From NCBI GenBank assembly GCA_015064285.1, contig SVSN01000001.1, positions 1 to 64,000 on the forward strand: 64,000 nt of DNA, read 5' to 3'. Positions 1-8,117 of this stretch are shown here, piece after piece. Position 1 is the first letter of the stretch. Every line of letters begins with the position of its first letter. The translations under genes and the position numbers were made by a program. Below the pieces are notes generated by a model, which worked only from the letters and a program-made list of their open reading frames with translations, made no database searches and was not told the origin of the DNA. Source of the DNA: Oscillospiraceae bacterium (lineage in GTDB: Bacteria; Bacillota; Clostridia; Oscillospirales; CAG-272).

Positions 1-201
1 CAGCAGGGGATACCCTTCCTGACCGGCATAAAAATCTGCCATGGCCAGAGCTTCCGTAGAAGAGCGGAGACTGGCACCGACATCGCAGATCCGCCGGACT
101 CCCTGGGAATACACATACCGCAGTGCGGCATCCACACCCCCGGGGAATTCTTCGGAAAAACGTCTGTCGTCGTAATGTGCGTGGGAATCAAAAAATCTCA
201 T
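1..201 (-). CDS. tatD: TatD family hydrolase, N-terminal fragment (cut by window edge)
   Basis: Only the first 67 codons are inside the window; the rest lies beyond position 1. The product begins MRFFDSHAHYDD, and the HxH pair (His7, His9) after a short beta strand is the first metal-binding motif of the TatD/YcfH group of metal-dependent hydrolases (amidohydrolase-type TIM barrel, DNase/exonuclease activity in studied members). The ATG lies 7 bases downstream of the metG stop codon, and metG-tatD is a common order in Bacillota, so both are probably on one transcript. Catalytic residues further along cannot be checked. YcfH-type paralogues cannot be excluded. Confidence 0.8.
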   Translation of the reverse strand, partial: MRFFDSHAHYDDRRFSEEFPGGVDAALRYVYSQGVRRICDVGASLRSSTEALAMADFYAGQEGYPLL

Positions 202-207
202 GTGGTT

Positions 208-2163
208 TTATCTTACCCGTTCGCCCAGAGGTGTTTCGGGATCCAGGAAAACAACCCGTACGGTTTCTTCGCCGGAGGCCAGAATCATCCCGTTGGATTC
301 AATGCCGCAGAGCACAGCAGGCTTCAGGTTGGCCACAACGATGATCTTTTTACCGATCAGATCTTCCGGTGCATACCACTTGGCAATACCGGAGACTACC
401 TGACGCTGTTCGTAACCCAGGTCGATCTGGAGCTTCAGCAGCTTCTTGGCTTTCGGAACCTTTTCGCATGCCAGGATTCTGGCAGTCCGCAGTTCCACGT
501 TCATGAAGTCTTCGATGCCGATCAGGGCGCAGCCTTCCGGCTTTTCCACAGGTGCGTCAGCCTTGGCAGCAGCTTCGGCAGCAGCCTGCTTGGCTTCCCG
601 TTCTGCCGCTATTTCCGTCAGCATCTTTTCTTCGTCAATACGGTTGAACAGAGGAGCAGCTTCCCCTACAGACTTACCGGCTTCCAGTCCGCCGAAGGTT
701 TCGATGGAGCAGAAGCACCGCTTGTCGGAACCGATCTGGGCGAAGATGGAGTCAGCAGTCTGAGGAAGCAGAGAGGTCAGCAGCACGCCGCCGATCCGGA
801 TGCATTCCAGCAGGTTGTACATAACGGTACCCAGTCTTCCCTTGGTTTCTTCGCTCTTGGCCAGCGTCCAGGGCGTGGTTTCGTCAATGTACTTGTTGGC
901 GCGGCGGAGCATGGTGAATACATCCGCACAGGCATCGGAAATGTGGAAGGTGTCCATGTTGGCACAGAAATCCTTCACAGCTTTAGCGCAGGCTTCCTTC
1001 AGTTCGGCGTCAGGGCCTTCTTCCGCACCGGGAGCGGGGATCACGCCGTCAAAATATTTCTTGGTCATGGCTACGGTACGGTTCACCAGATTGCCCAGGT
1101 TGTTGGCAAGGTCCGTGTTGTACCGGCCGATCATGCTTTCGTAGGTGATGGAACCGTCATTCAGGTAGGGCATTTCGGCCAGAGCATAGTACCGTACTCC
1201 ATCCACGGAGAAATACTTTGCCATTTCGTGAGCGTAGATTACATTCCCACGGGACTTGGACATCTTGTCCATGCCGAAGTTGAACCAGGGATGACCGAAA
1301 ATCTTCTTCGGCAGGGGCAGATCCAGTGCTTTCAGGAAAATGATCCAGTAAATCGAGTGGAACCGCATGATGTCCTTGCCGATCACATGCACATCGCAGG
1401 GCCAGTATTTCCGGAAGGTTTCCGGCTGTACTTCATTGGCGGGATCGTAACCCAGTGCAGTGATATAGTTGCACAGAGCATCCAGCCATACATAGGTAAT
1501 GTGCTTGGGATCAAAGGGAACGGGGATGCCCCACTTGAAGTTGGAACGGGAGATGCACAGATCCTGCAGACCAGGCTTCAGGAAGTTGTTGATCATTTCC
1601 TTCTGGCGTGCTTCCGGTTCGATAAAGCCGGGGTGGGATTCCATGTATTCCAGCAGCCAGTCGGCGTACTTGCTCATTTTGAAGAAGTAGGCTTCTTCCT
1701 TGGCCTTGGTCACTTCCCGGCCGCAGTCGGGGCACTTGCCGTCCACCAGCTGGGTATCGGTGAAGAAGGATTCACAGGGGGTACAGTACCAGCCTTCGTA
1801 TTCATCCTTGTAGATGTCGCCCTGGTCATACAGCTTCTGGAAAATGTGCTGGATGGCGGTTTCGTGGTAATCATCGGTGGTACGGATGAACTTGTCGTGA
1901 CTGGAGTTCAGAGTAGCCCAGATATCCTTGATCTGTCCGGCAACAACATCTACAAATTCCTTGGGGGAGATACCGGCTTCGGCAGCTTTGTTTTCGATCT
2001 TCTGACCATGTTCGTCGGTACCGGTACAGAAGAATACATCGTACCCGCGCTGTCTCTTGTATCTGGCCACGGCATCAGTCATGATGATTTCATATTCATT
2101 TCCGAAGTGGGGCTTGGAAGAGGCATAAGCAATCGCGGTAGTTATATAAAACTTTTCAGACAT
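208..2163 (-). CDS. metG: Methionyl-tRNA synthetase
   Basis: This 651-residue protein charges tRNA-Met with methionine in the cytoplasm. The class I signature near the N-terminus reads HFGN (residues 19-22) in place of HIGH, and KMSKS is intact at 300-304. Four cysteines at 127, 130, 144 and 147 form the zinc knuckle of the connective-peptide insertion. The last ~105 residues (starting near IGIEDFMNVELRTA) are the EMAP/Trbp111-like tRNA-binding domain that many bacterial MetG proteins carry for dimerisation. The length is normal for the family. It lies 27 bases after nagA and just before tatD, probably cotranscribed. No T-box or SAM riboswitch is visible in front of it. Confidence 0.97.
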   Translation of the reverse strand: MSEKFYITTAIAYASSKPHFGNEYEIIMTDAVARYKRQRGYDVFFCTGTDEHGQKIENKAAEAGISPKEFVDVVAGQIKDIWATLNSSHDKFIRTTDDYHETAIQHIFQKLYDQGDIYKDEYEGWYCTPCESFFTDTQLVDGKCPDCGREVTKAKEEAYFFKMSKYADWLLEYMESHPGFIEPEARQKEMINNFLKPGLQDLCISRSNFKWGIPVPFDPKHITYVWLDALCNYITALGYDPANEVQPETFRKYWPCDVHVIGKDIMRFHSIYWIIFLKALDLPLPKKIFGHPWFNFGMDKMSKSRGNVIYAHEMAKYFSVDGVRYYALAEMPYLNDGSITYESMIGRYNTDLANNLGNLVNRTVAMTKKYFDGVIPAPGAEEGPDAELKEACAKAVKDFCANMDTFHISDACADVFTMLRRANKYIDETTPWTLAKSEETKGRLGTVMYNLLECIRIGGVLLTSLLPQTADSIFAQIGSDKRCFCSIETFGGLEAGKSVGEAAPLFNRIDEEKMLTEIAAEREAKQAAAEAAAKADAPVEKPEGCALIGIEDFMNVELRTARILACEKVPKAKKLLKLQIDLGYEQRQVVSGIAKWYAPEDLIGKKIIVVANLKPAVLCGIESNGMILASGEETVRVVFLDPETPLGERVR

Positions 2164-2190
2164 TTTTTACTCCACTATATTCTAATAAAA

Positions 2191-3342
2191 TCAAACGCGT
2201 GCACCGGCGCACCAAACGGATTCGATAGCCGGATTTTCCTTGTCTTCGATCAGGATGAAGTCTGCCCGGCAGCCGACACGGATCTGACCGCAGACATCGG
2301 AGATGCCCAGCATGGCAGCGGGATTGGAGGTGGCAAAGGGAATCACTTCTTCCAGCGGCAGATCGCAGAATGCCATGGTGTTGGTGATGGCCTTGAAGAG
2401 ATCCAGTGTGGAACCGGCCAGCGCCCCTTCTTCGTTAACGGCACGGCCGTTTTTCACGATAACGGGAAGACCGGCAATGGAATAATTCCCGTCGGAACAA
2501 CCGGCAGCAGCCATGGAGTCGGTCACCAGCATGAATTTGTCGGCAGGCTTGCAGCGGCAGGCCATTTTTACGATGGCGGGATTCAGGTGTTCACCGTCAC
2601 AGATAAATTCAGACCAGCATTCGTCGGACAGCAGGGAGCCCACTGCATTGCCGGGTTCTCTGTGGTGTACGGGTTTCATGGCGTTGAAAGTATGGGAGAA
2701 AGAACGGACGCCCATTTCCACAGCGTGACGGGTCTGGTCGTAGGTGGCATCGCTGTGCACCATGGCTACGGTAGCACCGCATCCGCAGGCGCACTTGATG
2801 AAAGCATCGCCGTTTTCCATTTCCACAGCGGCGGAAACATGGATGGGCAGGGGCATCATTTTGTCCAGATAGCTTTTCAGCTCGGCAGGATCCAGGGGAG
2901 CCAGAAGCTGAGGAGCATGTGCGCCCCGTCTGCCGGGGTTCAGGTAACGGCCTTCCAGATGGATACCGGCGATGGTGGCAAGACCGGGTTTTACATCTCT
3001 CTGGGCATTTATAACCCGGATGGAGTTATCCAGGGAATCGGGTTCGGCGGAGGCGAGGGTAGCCATGAGCGTGGTGGTACCCGCTTTGGCGTATGACTGA
3101 CGCATGGTCATCACAGCAGCCTCGTCAATCTCGTTAAAATCGAATCCCGCGCGTCCGTGGGTGTGTACGTCCACCAGACCGGGCAGGATGTATTTGCCAG
3201 TGCAATCTACAACTTCGGCGCCATCAGCACTGATGTGACCGGCGATATGGGTGATCACGCCGTCTTCTGCAAGAATGTCCGCCATTTCAAACTGACGGTT
3301 TGCGGCAGAATATACCGCGCCGCCGGAAAAGAGTACCTTCAT
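2191..3342 (-). CDS. nagA: N-acetylglucosamine-6-phosphate deacetylase
   Basis: This 383-residue amidohydrolase removes acetate from GlcNAc-6-phosphate, giving glucosamine-6-phosphate for glycolysis or wall recycling. Family landmarks are present: HTHGRAGFDFNE (His60, His62), GIHLEGRYLNP with the metal ligand Glu130, histidines at 196 (VHSDAT) and 217 (HTFNAM), and the catalytic aspartate near 275 in LVTDSM. nagB is not in the window. The gene opens the nagA-metG-tatD run and has a good sigma-A promoter about 100 bases upstream (3441-3469). With the sulfatase next door it fits amino-sugar or host-glycan scavenging, which is inference. Confidence 0.96.
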   Translation of the reverse strand: MKVLFSGGAVYSAANRQFEMADILAEDGVITHIAGHISADGAEVVDCTGKYILPGLVDVHTHGRAGFDFNEIDEAAVMTMRQSYAKAGTTTLMATLASAEPDSLDNSIRVINAQRDVKPGLATIAGIHLEGRYLNPGRRGAHAPQLLAPLDPAELKSYLDKMMPLPIHVSAAVEMENGDAFIKCACGCGATVAMVHSDATYDQTRHAVEMGVRSFSHTFNAMKPVHHREPGNAVGSLLSDECWSEFICDGEHLNPAIVKMACRCKPADKFMLVTDSMAAAGCSDGNYSIAGLPVIVKNGRAVNEEGALAGSTLDLFKAITNTMAFCDLPLEEVIPFATSNPAAMLGISDVCGQIRVGCRADFILIEDKENPAIESVWCAGARV

Positions 3343-3440
3343 CTGACTACATCGTCCTTTCGTAATTTATCATATAAATTGTAAATGGATACAACCGGGA
3401 AGAGAGGAAAAAACTTCCGCAGCATATCTATTTGATACAT

Positions 3441-3469
3441 ATTATAACAGAAAAACGCCCGATTTACAA
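3441..3469 (-). promoter_or_regulatory. sigma-A promoter for nagA-metG-tatD
   Basis: Read on the minus strand there is TTGTAA, a 17-base spacer and a perfect TATAAT, about 100 bases upstream of the nagA start. The remainder of the 3343-3580 gap holds AT-rich sequence and no gene. Confidence 0.7.
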
Positions 3470-3580
3470 GGCGCATTTGATATGCAATTTTTACGTTAAT
3501 CTTGCGTTTTTCTGTGGAATATGTGGGTGAATATGCCGAAACAAAACGAAATTTGTTCAAAAAGTCGAAAAAAACTTTGT

Positions 3581-4930
3581 TCAGCAGCCTACCTGCCAGC
3601 CTACCCAGCTGTTGGCAAAGGGATCGCCCCGGCGCTGGAGTTCCCGGTACATTTTCCCGCCCAGTTCCCGGATGATATCCGCATATGCCGGGTCGGAAGC
3701 CAGATTGATTTTTTCTCCGGGATCCTTTTCCAGATCGTAGAATTCATCGATATCGGTCAGGTTCCAGATGTATTTGTACTTTTCTGTACGGATGCCTCTC
3801 TGGGTGAACAGACCGAACTGCTGCCCGTTGGATGTGAATACCGCAAAGTCCGGTGTTTCGCTGCCGTCAATGTAAGCACGTACGGAACGGCCATGTCTGG
3901 GGAAATCGGTGGTCACGCCGCAGACATCTTCAATGGTGGGGCCAAGGTCCAGACACTGGCATGCGAACTTTTGCACATCCGCATGACCGAATTCCGGCCA
4001 GCGAACGATAAAGGGAATGTGGGTCACGCCATCGTACAGGATGTAGTGTTTGTCCATCATGCCGTGGTCCCCGGAGGTATCCCCGTGGTCTGCAGTCAGA
4101 ATGATCAGTGTGTTGTCCAGCTGACCTTTCTTTTCCAGCAGATCCAGAATCCGGCCGATAGAAGCGTCGGTCTGTGTGATCATGGCAAAGTACCGTGCCA
4201 TGGTAGGGGCGAATTCTTCCCAGGATTTACCCACCAGATGCCAGTTTTCCAGCTGTTTTTTCTGAATGTAGGGCTTGTTTTCCAGTGTGTCGCCGAATCC
4301 CGGCCAGGGCTGCATGTCTTCCGCCTTGTACATGGAAGCAAAGGGTTCGGAAGGACGGCAGGGCAGGTGCGGGTCGGTGATGTCCACCCAGGCATGCCAG
4401 GGTTCACTGCCGCAGTCTTCGATAAAGTCCATGGCAGCCTGACAGATCCGGTAGGTCTTGGTGTCTTCCCAGGCGATGGGGTTGGTGCAGCCGAACCAGC
4501 TGTTTTCATACTGGATAGAGCCGTATTTTTCACCGATCTCTCTGGCCCATCCGCCGTTGTCAAAGATGGTCTCGTATCCGAAATCCTTTTCGCTGCCGTG
4601 GGGGGAAGCATCCCAGTGTCCGGCAAAACCACAGCGGTATCCTGCATTCTTCAGGGAGGATACCCAGGTGGGGCGTGCAGGATCCGCACCGTTTGTTTTG
4701 ATGAAATTATAGTTGAACAGCGCACCGATGGAGTCGGGCTGCACACCGGTCAGCATGGACTGACGGGCAGGAGCGCACACCGGCAGCGGCGTGAAAGCGT
4801 TGTGGAAAGCCAGACCTTCCGCAGCCAGTTTGTCCATATTGGGGGTCTGTACGGGATACTGTCCGGCATACCCCACAGAGTCATACCGGAGCTGGTCACA
4901 CAGGATGAATAGTACATTGGGTTTTGACAT
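3581..4930 (-). CDS. Sulfatase family protein (cysteine-type, cytosolic)
   Basis: This 449-residue arylsulfatase-superfamily enzyme has the sulfatase signature PVCAPARQSMLTG, with Cys52 as the residue converted to formylglycine. Being Cys-type in an anaerobe it would need a radical-SAM maturase (anSME), which is not in this window. Metal-binding motifs are FILCDQLR at the N-terminus and TADHGDTSGDHG near residue 290. There is no signal peptide, so it probably acts on imported sulfated sugars or small molecules. A GTG five codons upstream is possible, but the ATG at 4930 has the better Shine-Dalgarno (GTGAGG). It follows a sugar isomerase by 28 bases, suggesting one catabolic unit. The substrate is not predictable, and phosphonate monoester hydrolase activity is an alternative. 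Confidence 0.88.
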   Translation of the reverse strand: MSKPNVLFILCDQLRYDSVGYAGQYPVQTPNMDKLAAEGLAFHNAFTPLPVCAPARQSMLTGVQPDSIGALFNYNFIKTNGADPARPTWVSSLKNAGYRCGFAGHWDASPHGSEKDFGYETIFDNGGWAREIGEKYGSIQYENSWFGCTNPIAWEDTKTYRICQAAMDFIEDCGSEPWHAWVDITDPHLPCRPSEPFASMYKAEDMQPWPGFGDTLENKPYIQKKQLENWHLVGKSWEEFAPTMARYFAMITQTDASIGRILDLLEKKGQLDNTLIILTADHGDTSGDHGMMDKHYILYDGVTHIPFIVRWPEFGHADVQKFACQCLDLGPTIEDVCGVTTDFPRHGRSVRAYIDGSETPDFAVFTSNGQQFGLFTQRGIRTEKYKYIWNLTDIDEFYDLEKDPGEKINLASDPAYADIIRELGGKMYRELQRRGDPFANSWVGWQVGC

Positions 4931-4958
4931 GATGAAAAACCTCACTGAAAAGATTTGT

Positions 4959-5882
4959 TTAGTCGCCTAGAGAAGCCAGGATGTAACGTGCGGCGTCCAT
5001 GCCGTAGGTGCTGCCCAGCTTGCCGTCTTCCATACCTTCAAATTCCACGGAAACATATCCGTCATAACCGCTTTCCCGGATCAGCTTCAGGGAGGTCCAG
5101 ACATCCAGATCCCCCTGGGCCAGGATGGAACCGCGGAGCATGGTCAGCCCGGAATTGGTAGAGAACCAGCAGCCGGCATCACAGCGGAACAGACCGCCTA
5201 CACCGGTCAGACGGGATTCCGGACGGATATAGAAATCCTTCAGATGCACCATTTTGGCATACGGTGCACATTTTTTTACGGCAACCGTGCAGTCTTCATC
5301 CACACAGGCAAAATTTCCGGTGTCCAGCAGCATACCGAAATTGTCCCGTTTTACTGCTTCCATCAGCCGGATCAGCCGGTCGGCGCCGTTGACAAAGAAT
5401 CCGTGGTTTTCCACAAGGGTGGTGATGCCGTACTGCTCTGCGTATTCGGAAAGAGCACGACAGGTTTCCACACAGACAGGGAAGGATTCCTCAAAAGCGG
5501 CAGGTGTGTTGGATTCCAGGGGACGGCGGAAGGAAGAAACATCGTGCCGCATGGTCTTCAGCCCCAGCTTTGCCGCCACATCAATGTGTCTCTTGAGCCG
5601 TTCCACTTCCGCTTCTCTGTCAGCCTGTGCCGGTTTCAGAAGATCCCCCAGCACAGCGTAATTGGACAGCGGCAGATCCAGTTCGGCGGAAAGACCGCGG
5701 ATTTCCTCGATCAGCGCTTCGTTGAAAGTGCCGGTTTGATCATCGTGAAGCGTGAAGCCGAAGGGAACCAGTTCGATGTGTTCCGCGCCGTTTTCCCTGG
5801 CAAAGCGCATCACATCGGTCACCGGAAGCAGTCCGGGTTCAATATAGGCATTCATGCTGTAGCTTGTCAGTCCGATTTTCAT
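4959..5882 (-). CDS. Sugar phosphate isomerase/epimerase (xylose-isomerase-like TIM barrel)
   Basis: This 307-residue protein belongs to the AP-endonuclease-2/xylose-isomerase-like fold. Visible family motifs are VENHGFF (Glu metal ligand), MLLDTGNF, VHLKDFY and, near the C-terminus, VSVEFEG. Members isomerise or epimerise sugars or act on keto-acids and inositol derivatives, so the substrate is open. The start codon overlaps the rsmI stop as ATGA, so it is translationally coupled to rsmI, and it runs into the sulfatase gene. That context suggests processing of a desulfated sugar, but this is inference. IolE/IolI-like dehydratase activity is another possibility. Confidence 0.85.
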   Translation of the reverse strand: MKIGLTSYSMNAYIEPGLLPVTDVMRFARENGAEHIELVPFGFTLHDDQTGTFNEALIEEIRGLSAELDLPLSNYAVLGDLLKPAQADREAEVERLKRHIDVAAKLGLKTMRHDVSSFRRPLESNTPAAFEESFPVCVETCRALSEYAEQYGITTLVENHGFFVNGADRLIRLMEAVKRDNFGMLLDTGNFACVDEDCTVAVKKCAPYAKMVHLKDFYIRPESRLTGVGGLFRCDAGCWFSTNSGLTMLRGSILAQGDLDVWTSLKLIRESGYDGYVSVEFEGMEDGKLGSTYGMDAARYILASLGD

Positions 5883-6772
5883 TCTGTATCGTCATCCTTT
5901 CGGTTCACAATATTGTAGATTTCGTTTTTCGGTACTCCCCTGGCTTTGGCACAGGCTTTGATGGCGTCCATCCGCTTCATGCCGCTTTCTTCCAGAAGAG
6001 CAACATGTTCTGCAATATCTTCCGGATAGGCATCTGCCTGTTTCTTTTGGGTGGAGCCGCCTACAACCAGCACATATTCACCACGGGGATCTTTTTCTGC
6101 ATAATAGGCCGCCGCTTCGCCCAGGGTGGTGCGGTGTACCTCTTCGTTCAGCTTGGTCAGCTCCCGGCAGAGCGTGACGGGGCGATCTTCTCCGAAATAC
6201 CGGATCATATCGTCCAGTGTCTGCCGGAGGTGGTGGGGGGCTTCGTAAAAGATCATGGTACGCCGCTCGTCGATCAGTTCTTCAAACCGTTCCCGGCGGT
6301 CGGTTTTGTTGCCGGACAGAAATCCTTCAAAAACAAAACGGCCGGTGGGAAGGGCAGAGAGGGTCAGCGCCGTAATGGCAGCACAGGCACCCGGGATGGA
6401 GGTAACCGGGATCCCTCTTTCCGCACACACCCGGACAATATCTTCCCCGGGATCGCTGATGGCAGGGGTTCCCGCATCGGTAATCAGAGCGCAGGATTCC
6501 CCGGCGGCCAGTCTGGCGGCAATGCTTTCACCGCGTTCTCTTTTGTTATGTTCAAAATAGCTGATCATCGGCTTGGATATCCCGAACCGGGAGAGCAGCA
6601 GTCCGGAATTCCGGGTATCTTCCGCTGCCACAAAATCCACTTCGGAAAGTACTTTCAGTGCCCGTTCCGAAAGATCACTGAGGTTGCCGATGGGCGTGGC
6701 TACCAGATACAGTGTTCCCCCGACGATGGCATTTTTTTCGTCCGTACCGATATTTTTCTTCGGATAACTCAT
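5879..6772 (-). CDS. rsmI: 16S rRNA (cytidine(1402)-2'-O)-methyltransferase
   Basis: RsmI 2'-O-methylates C1402 in the decoding centre of 16S rRNA. The 297-residue product shows the tetrapyrrole-methylase fold motifs of this family: TLYLVATPIGNLSDLS near the N-terminus, VAAEDTRNSGLLL, LITDAGTPAISDPG and SIPGACAAITAL. A C-terminal helical segment (EDIAEHVALLEESGMK) matches the HTH-like tail seen in many RsmI proteins. It starts 44 bases after the tRNA methyltransferase gene and overlaps the sugar isomerase gene by four bases. The pairing with a tRNA1(Val) methyltransferase is conserved in Bacillota, whereas the sugar genes downstream are local additions. Confidence 0.96.
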   Translation of the reverse strand: MSYPKKNIGTDEKNAIVGGTLYLVATPIGNLSDLSERALKVLSEVDFVAAEDTRNSGLLLSRFGISKPMISYFEHNKRERGESIAARLAAGESCALITDAGTPAISDPGEDIVRVCAERGIPVTSIPGACAAITALTLSALPTGRFVFEGFLSGNKTDRRERFEELIDERRTMIFYEAPHHLRQTLDDMIRYFGEDRPVTLCRELTKLNEEVHRTTLGEAAAYYAEKDPRGEYVLVVGGSTQKKQADAYPEDIAEHVALLEESGMKRMDAIKACAKARGVPKNEIYNIVNRKDDDTE

Positions 6773-6816
6773 GAGCGGCTCCGTTTTCTTTGATATATAA
6801 TAAAATGCAAGACAGT

Positions 6817-7602
6817 TTATTTCCGGTTTCTTTCCGTACCGGGGAAGAGAAATTCCATGGAACAGGTTTCATATATCCGATCCATTTCCGGGGTGTATGT
6901 TTTTTTCCCGGCATCTGTGTAGATGCAGAGAGGAGGGGCAAGTACCATGCCGGAGGCAGCTCCTTTTTTTGCTTCTGCCAGTACCAGACAGGGCCGGTTA
7001 GCCAGGGAAGGATAGACAAACACCACACGTTTCACTTCCATGTGGTTTTCCCGCAGGGCGCATACCAGATCCGCAAAACGATCCGGACGGTATACAAGAG
7101 AAAAAGTACCGCCGTGTTTCAGAAGTCTGTCCGCCGCCCCACAGAAATCGGCAATGGAACCATGTACTTCACGCCGGGCAATATTCATGGCGGAAACTGT
7201 GTTTTCTTTGCCGCAGCTGCCCTTCATATACGGCGGATTGGCATACACCAGATCCAGTTTCTGTTCCCCGCGGATCTCCCGTACATCTCCGCAGACCACG
7301 TCCATCCGGTGCGCCAGACCATTCAGGGCAGCGTTCCGTCTGCAAAGATCCGCAAATTCCGGCTGGATCTCCCATACAACCGTGCGGGAAGCTTTCTGAC
7401 GGGAAAGTGCCAGCAGGGAAAGTACCCCCGTACCGCCGCCCAGCTCCGCGGCTTCCGTTTGGGAGACAGTACGCAGAAATGCGGCAAGCAGATAGGCATC
7501 TGTGCCAAAGGTAAGACCATCCGTTTTCTGGATCAGGCGCAGGTTTTCATTGATATTGTCCAGCCGTTCCCCCGGCAGCAGGTGCAGTTCTTCCATAAAC
7601 AC
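6817..7602 (-). CDS. tRNA1(Val) (adenine(37)-N6)-methyltransferase family protein
   Basis: This 261-residue SAM-dependent methyltransferase resembles TrmN6/YfiC (YabB in Bacillus). The SAM-binding loop is ELGGGTGVLSLLAL (residues 53-66) and the amino-methyltransferase motif is NPPY (122-125). The N-terminus carries the LIQKTDGLTFGTDAYLLA stretch typical of the family. The likely role is m6A at position 37 of tRNA1(Val). The ATG at 7602 has AGGAG five bases upstream. It heads the run that continues with rsmI. A glutamine N5-methyltransferase is less likely because of length and N-terminal sequence. Confidence 0.9.
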   Translation of the reverse strand: MFMEELHLLPGERLDNINENLRLIQKTDGLTFGTDAYLLAAFLRTVSQTEAAELGGGTGVLSLLALSRQKASRTVVWEIQPEFADLCRRNAALNGLAHRMDVVCGDVREIRGEQKLDLVYANPPYMKGSCGKENTVSAMNIARREVHGSIADFCGAADRLLKHGGTFSLVYRPDRFADLVCALRENHMEVKRVVFVYPSLANRPCLVLAEAKKGAASGMVLAPPLCIYTDAGKKTYTPEMDRIYETCSMEFLFPGTERNRK

Positions 7603-7630
7603 TCCTACGATTGGTTATTGCGGAACGAAG

Positions 7631-7658
7631 AAAAAAGGAGGAGAATCCGTCCCCCTCC
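7631..7658 (-). terminator. Rho-independent terminator after the ferredoxin gene
   Basis: On the minus strand a 9-bp stem (GGAGGGGGA / TTCTCCTCC, with two G-U pairs) closes a four-base loop and is followed by six T residues. It lies between the ferredoxin stop and the start of the methyltransferase gene. Confidence 0.85.
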
Positions 7659-7685
7659 CTTATTTCTTCTTGTGAGTATGTACTC

Positions 7686-7856
7686 TTATTCAGCCTGAGG
7701 AGCTTCAACAGGACATACGCCAGCGCAGGCGCCGCAGTCCAGACAAGCTTCAGCGTCGATCACATACTTGCCATCCTTTTCGGAGATAGCTTCAACAGGA
7801 CATTCGGAAGCGCAAGCGCCGCAAGCGATGCAGTCATCATTGATTTTGTAAGCCAT
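7686..7856 (-). CDS. 2[4Fe-4S] ferredoxin
   Basis: This 56-residue clostridial-type ferredoxin carries low-potential electrons between enzymes such as pyruvate:ferredoxin oxidoreductase (nifJ at 35849-39427) and hydrogenases. Two CxxCxxCxxxCP motifs are complete: Cys 9, 12, 15, 19 and Cys 38, 41, 44, 48. The short acidic C-terminus is normal. The ATG at 7856 has GGAGGG at ideal spacing; the upstream in-frame codons are unlikely to be used. It is a monocistronic unit with its own terminator and a probable 5' hairpin in its leader. Confidence 0.95.
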   Translation of the reverse strand: MAYKINDDCIACGACASECPVEAISEKDGKYVIDAEACLDCGACAGVCPVEAPQAE

Positions 7857-7978
7857 AGTACCCTCCATACCGGTGTTCCGGTGAATTGAAATATTTTGCA
7901 AGACACAGGCAGCAGAAATGCTGGTGTGTTTTGAACATGTTTAGCTGTCCCGATTCTTCAGACGGCCGGGACAAGTAT

Positions 7979-8007
7979 ATTCTATCATAAGTGCCGGAAA
8001 AAAGAAA
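7979..8007 (-). promoter_or_regulatory. Possible promoter of the ferredoxin gene
   Basis: On the minus strand TAGAAT (7979-7984) lies 17 bases downstream of a poor -35 (TTTCTT). Transcription would begin at about 7972, directly at a 7-bp inverted repeat (TGTCCCG/CGGGACA, 7946-7973) that would form the 5' end of the mRNA. The rest of 7857-8117 is AT-rich and holds no gene. Confidence 0.35.
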
Positions 8008-8117
8008 TAGGTTTCACAAAATTTTTTTGAAAAAATACTTCTTTTTCTGCGAAAAAATGTATAAATCCCAGTGATGGGACTGGTAACGGTGCCAGAACAG
8101 GGGAATAGAAGGAGATG

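Noticed and set aside
8066-8079. Possible terminator after ricT (TCCCA/TGGGA)
   Set aside because: The stem is only 5 bp and the T tract is separated; too weak to list as a feature.
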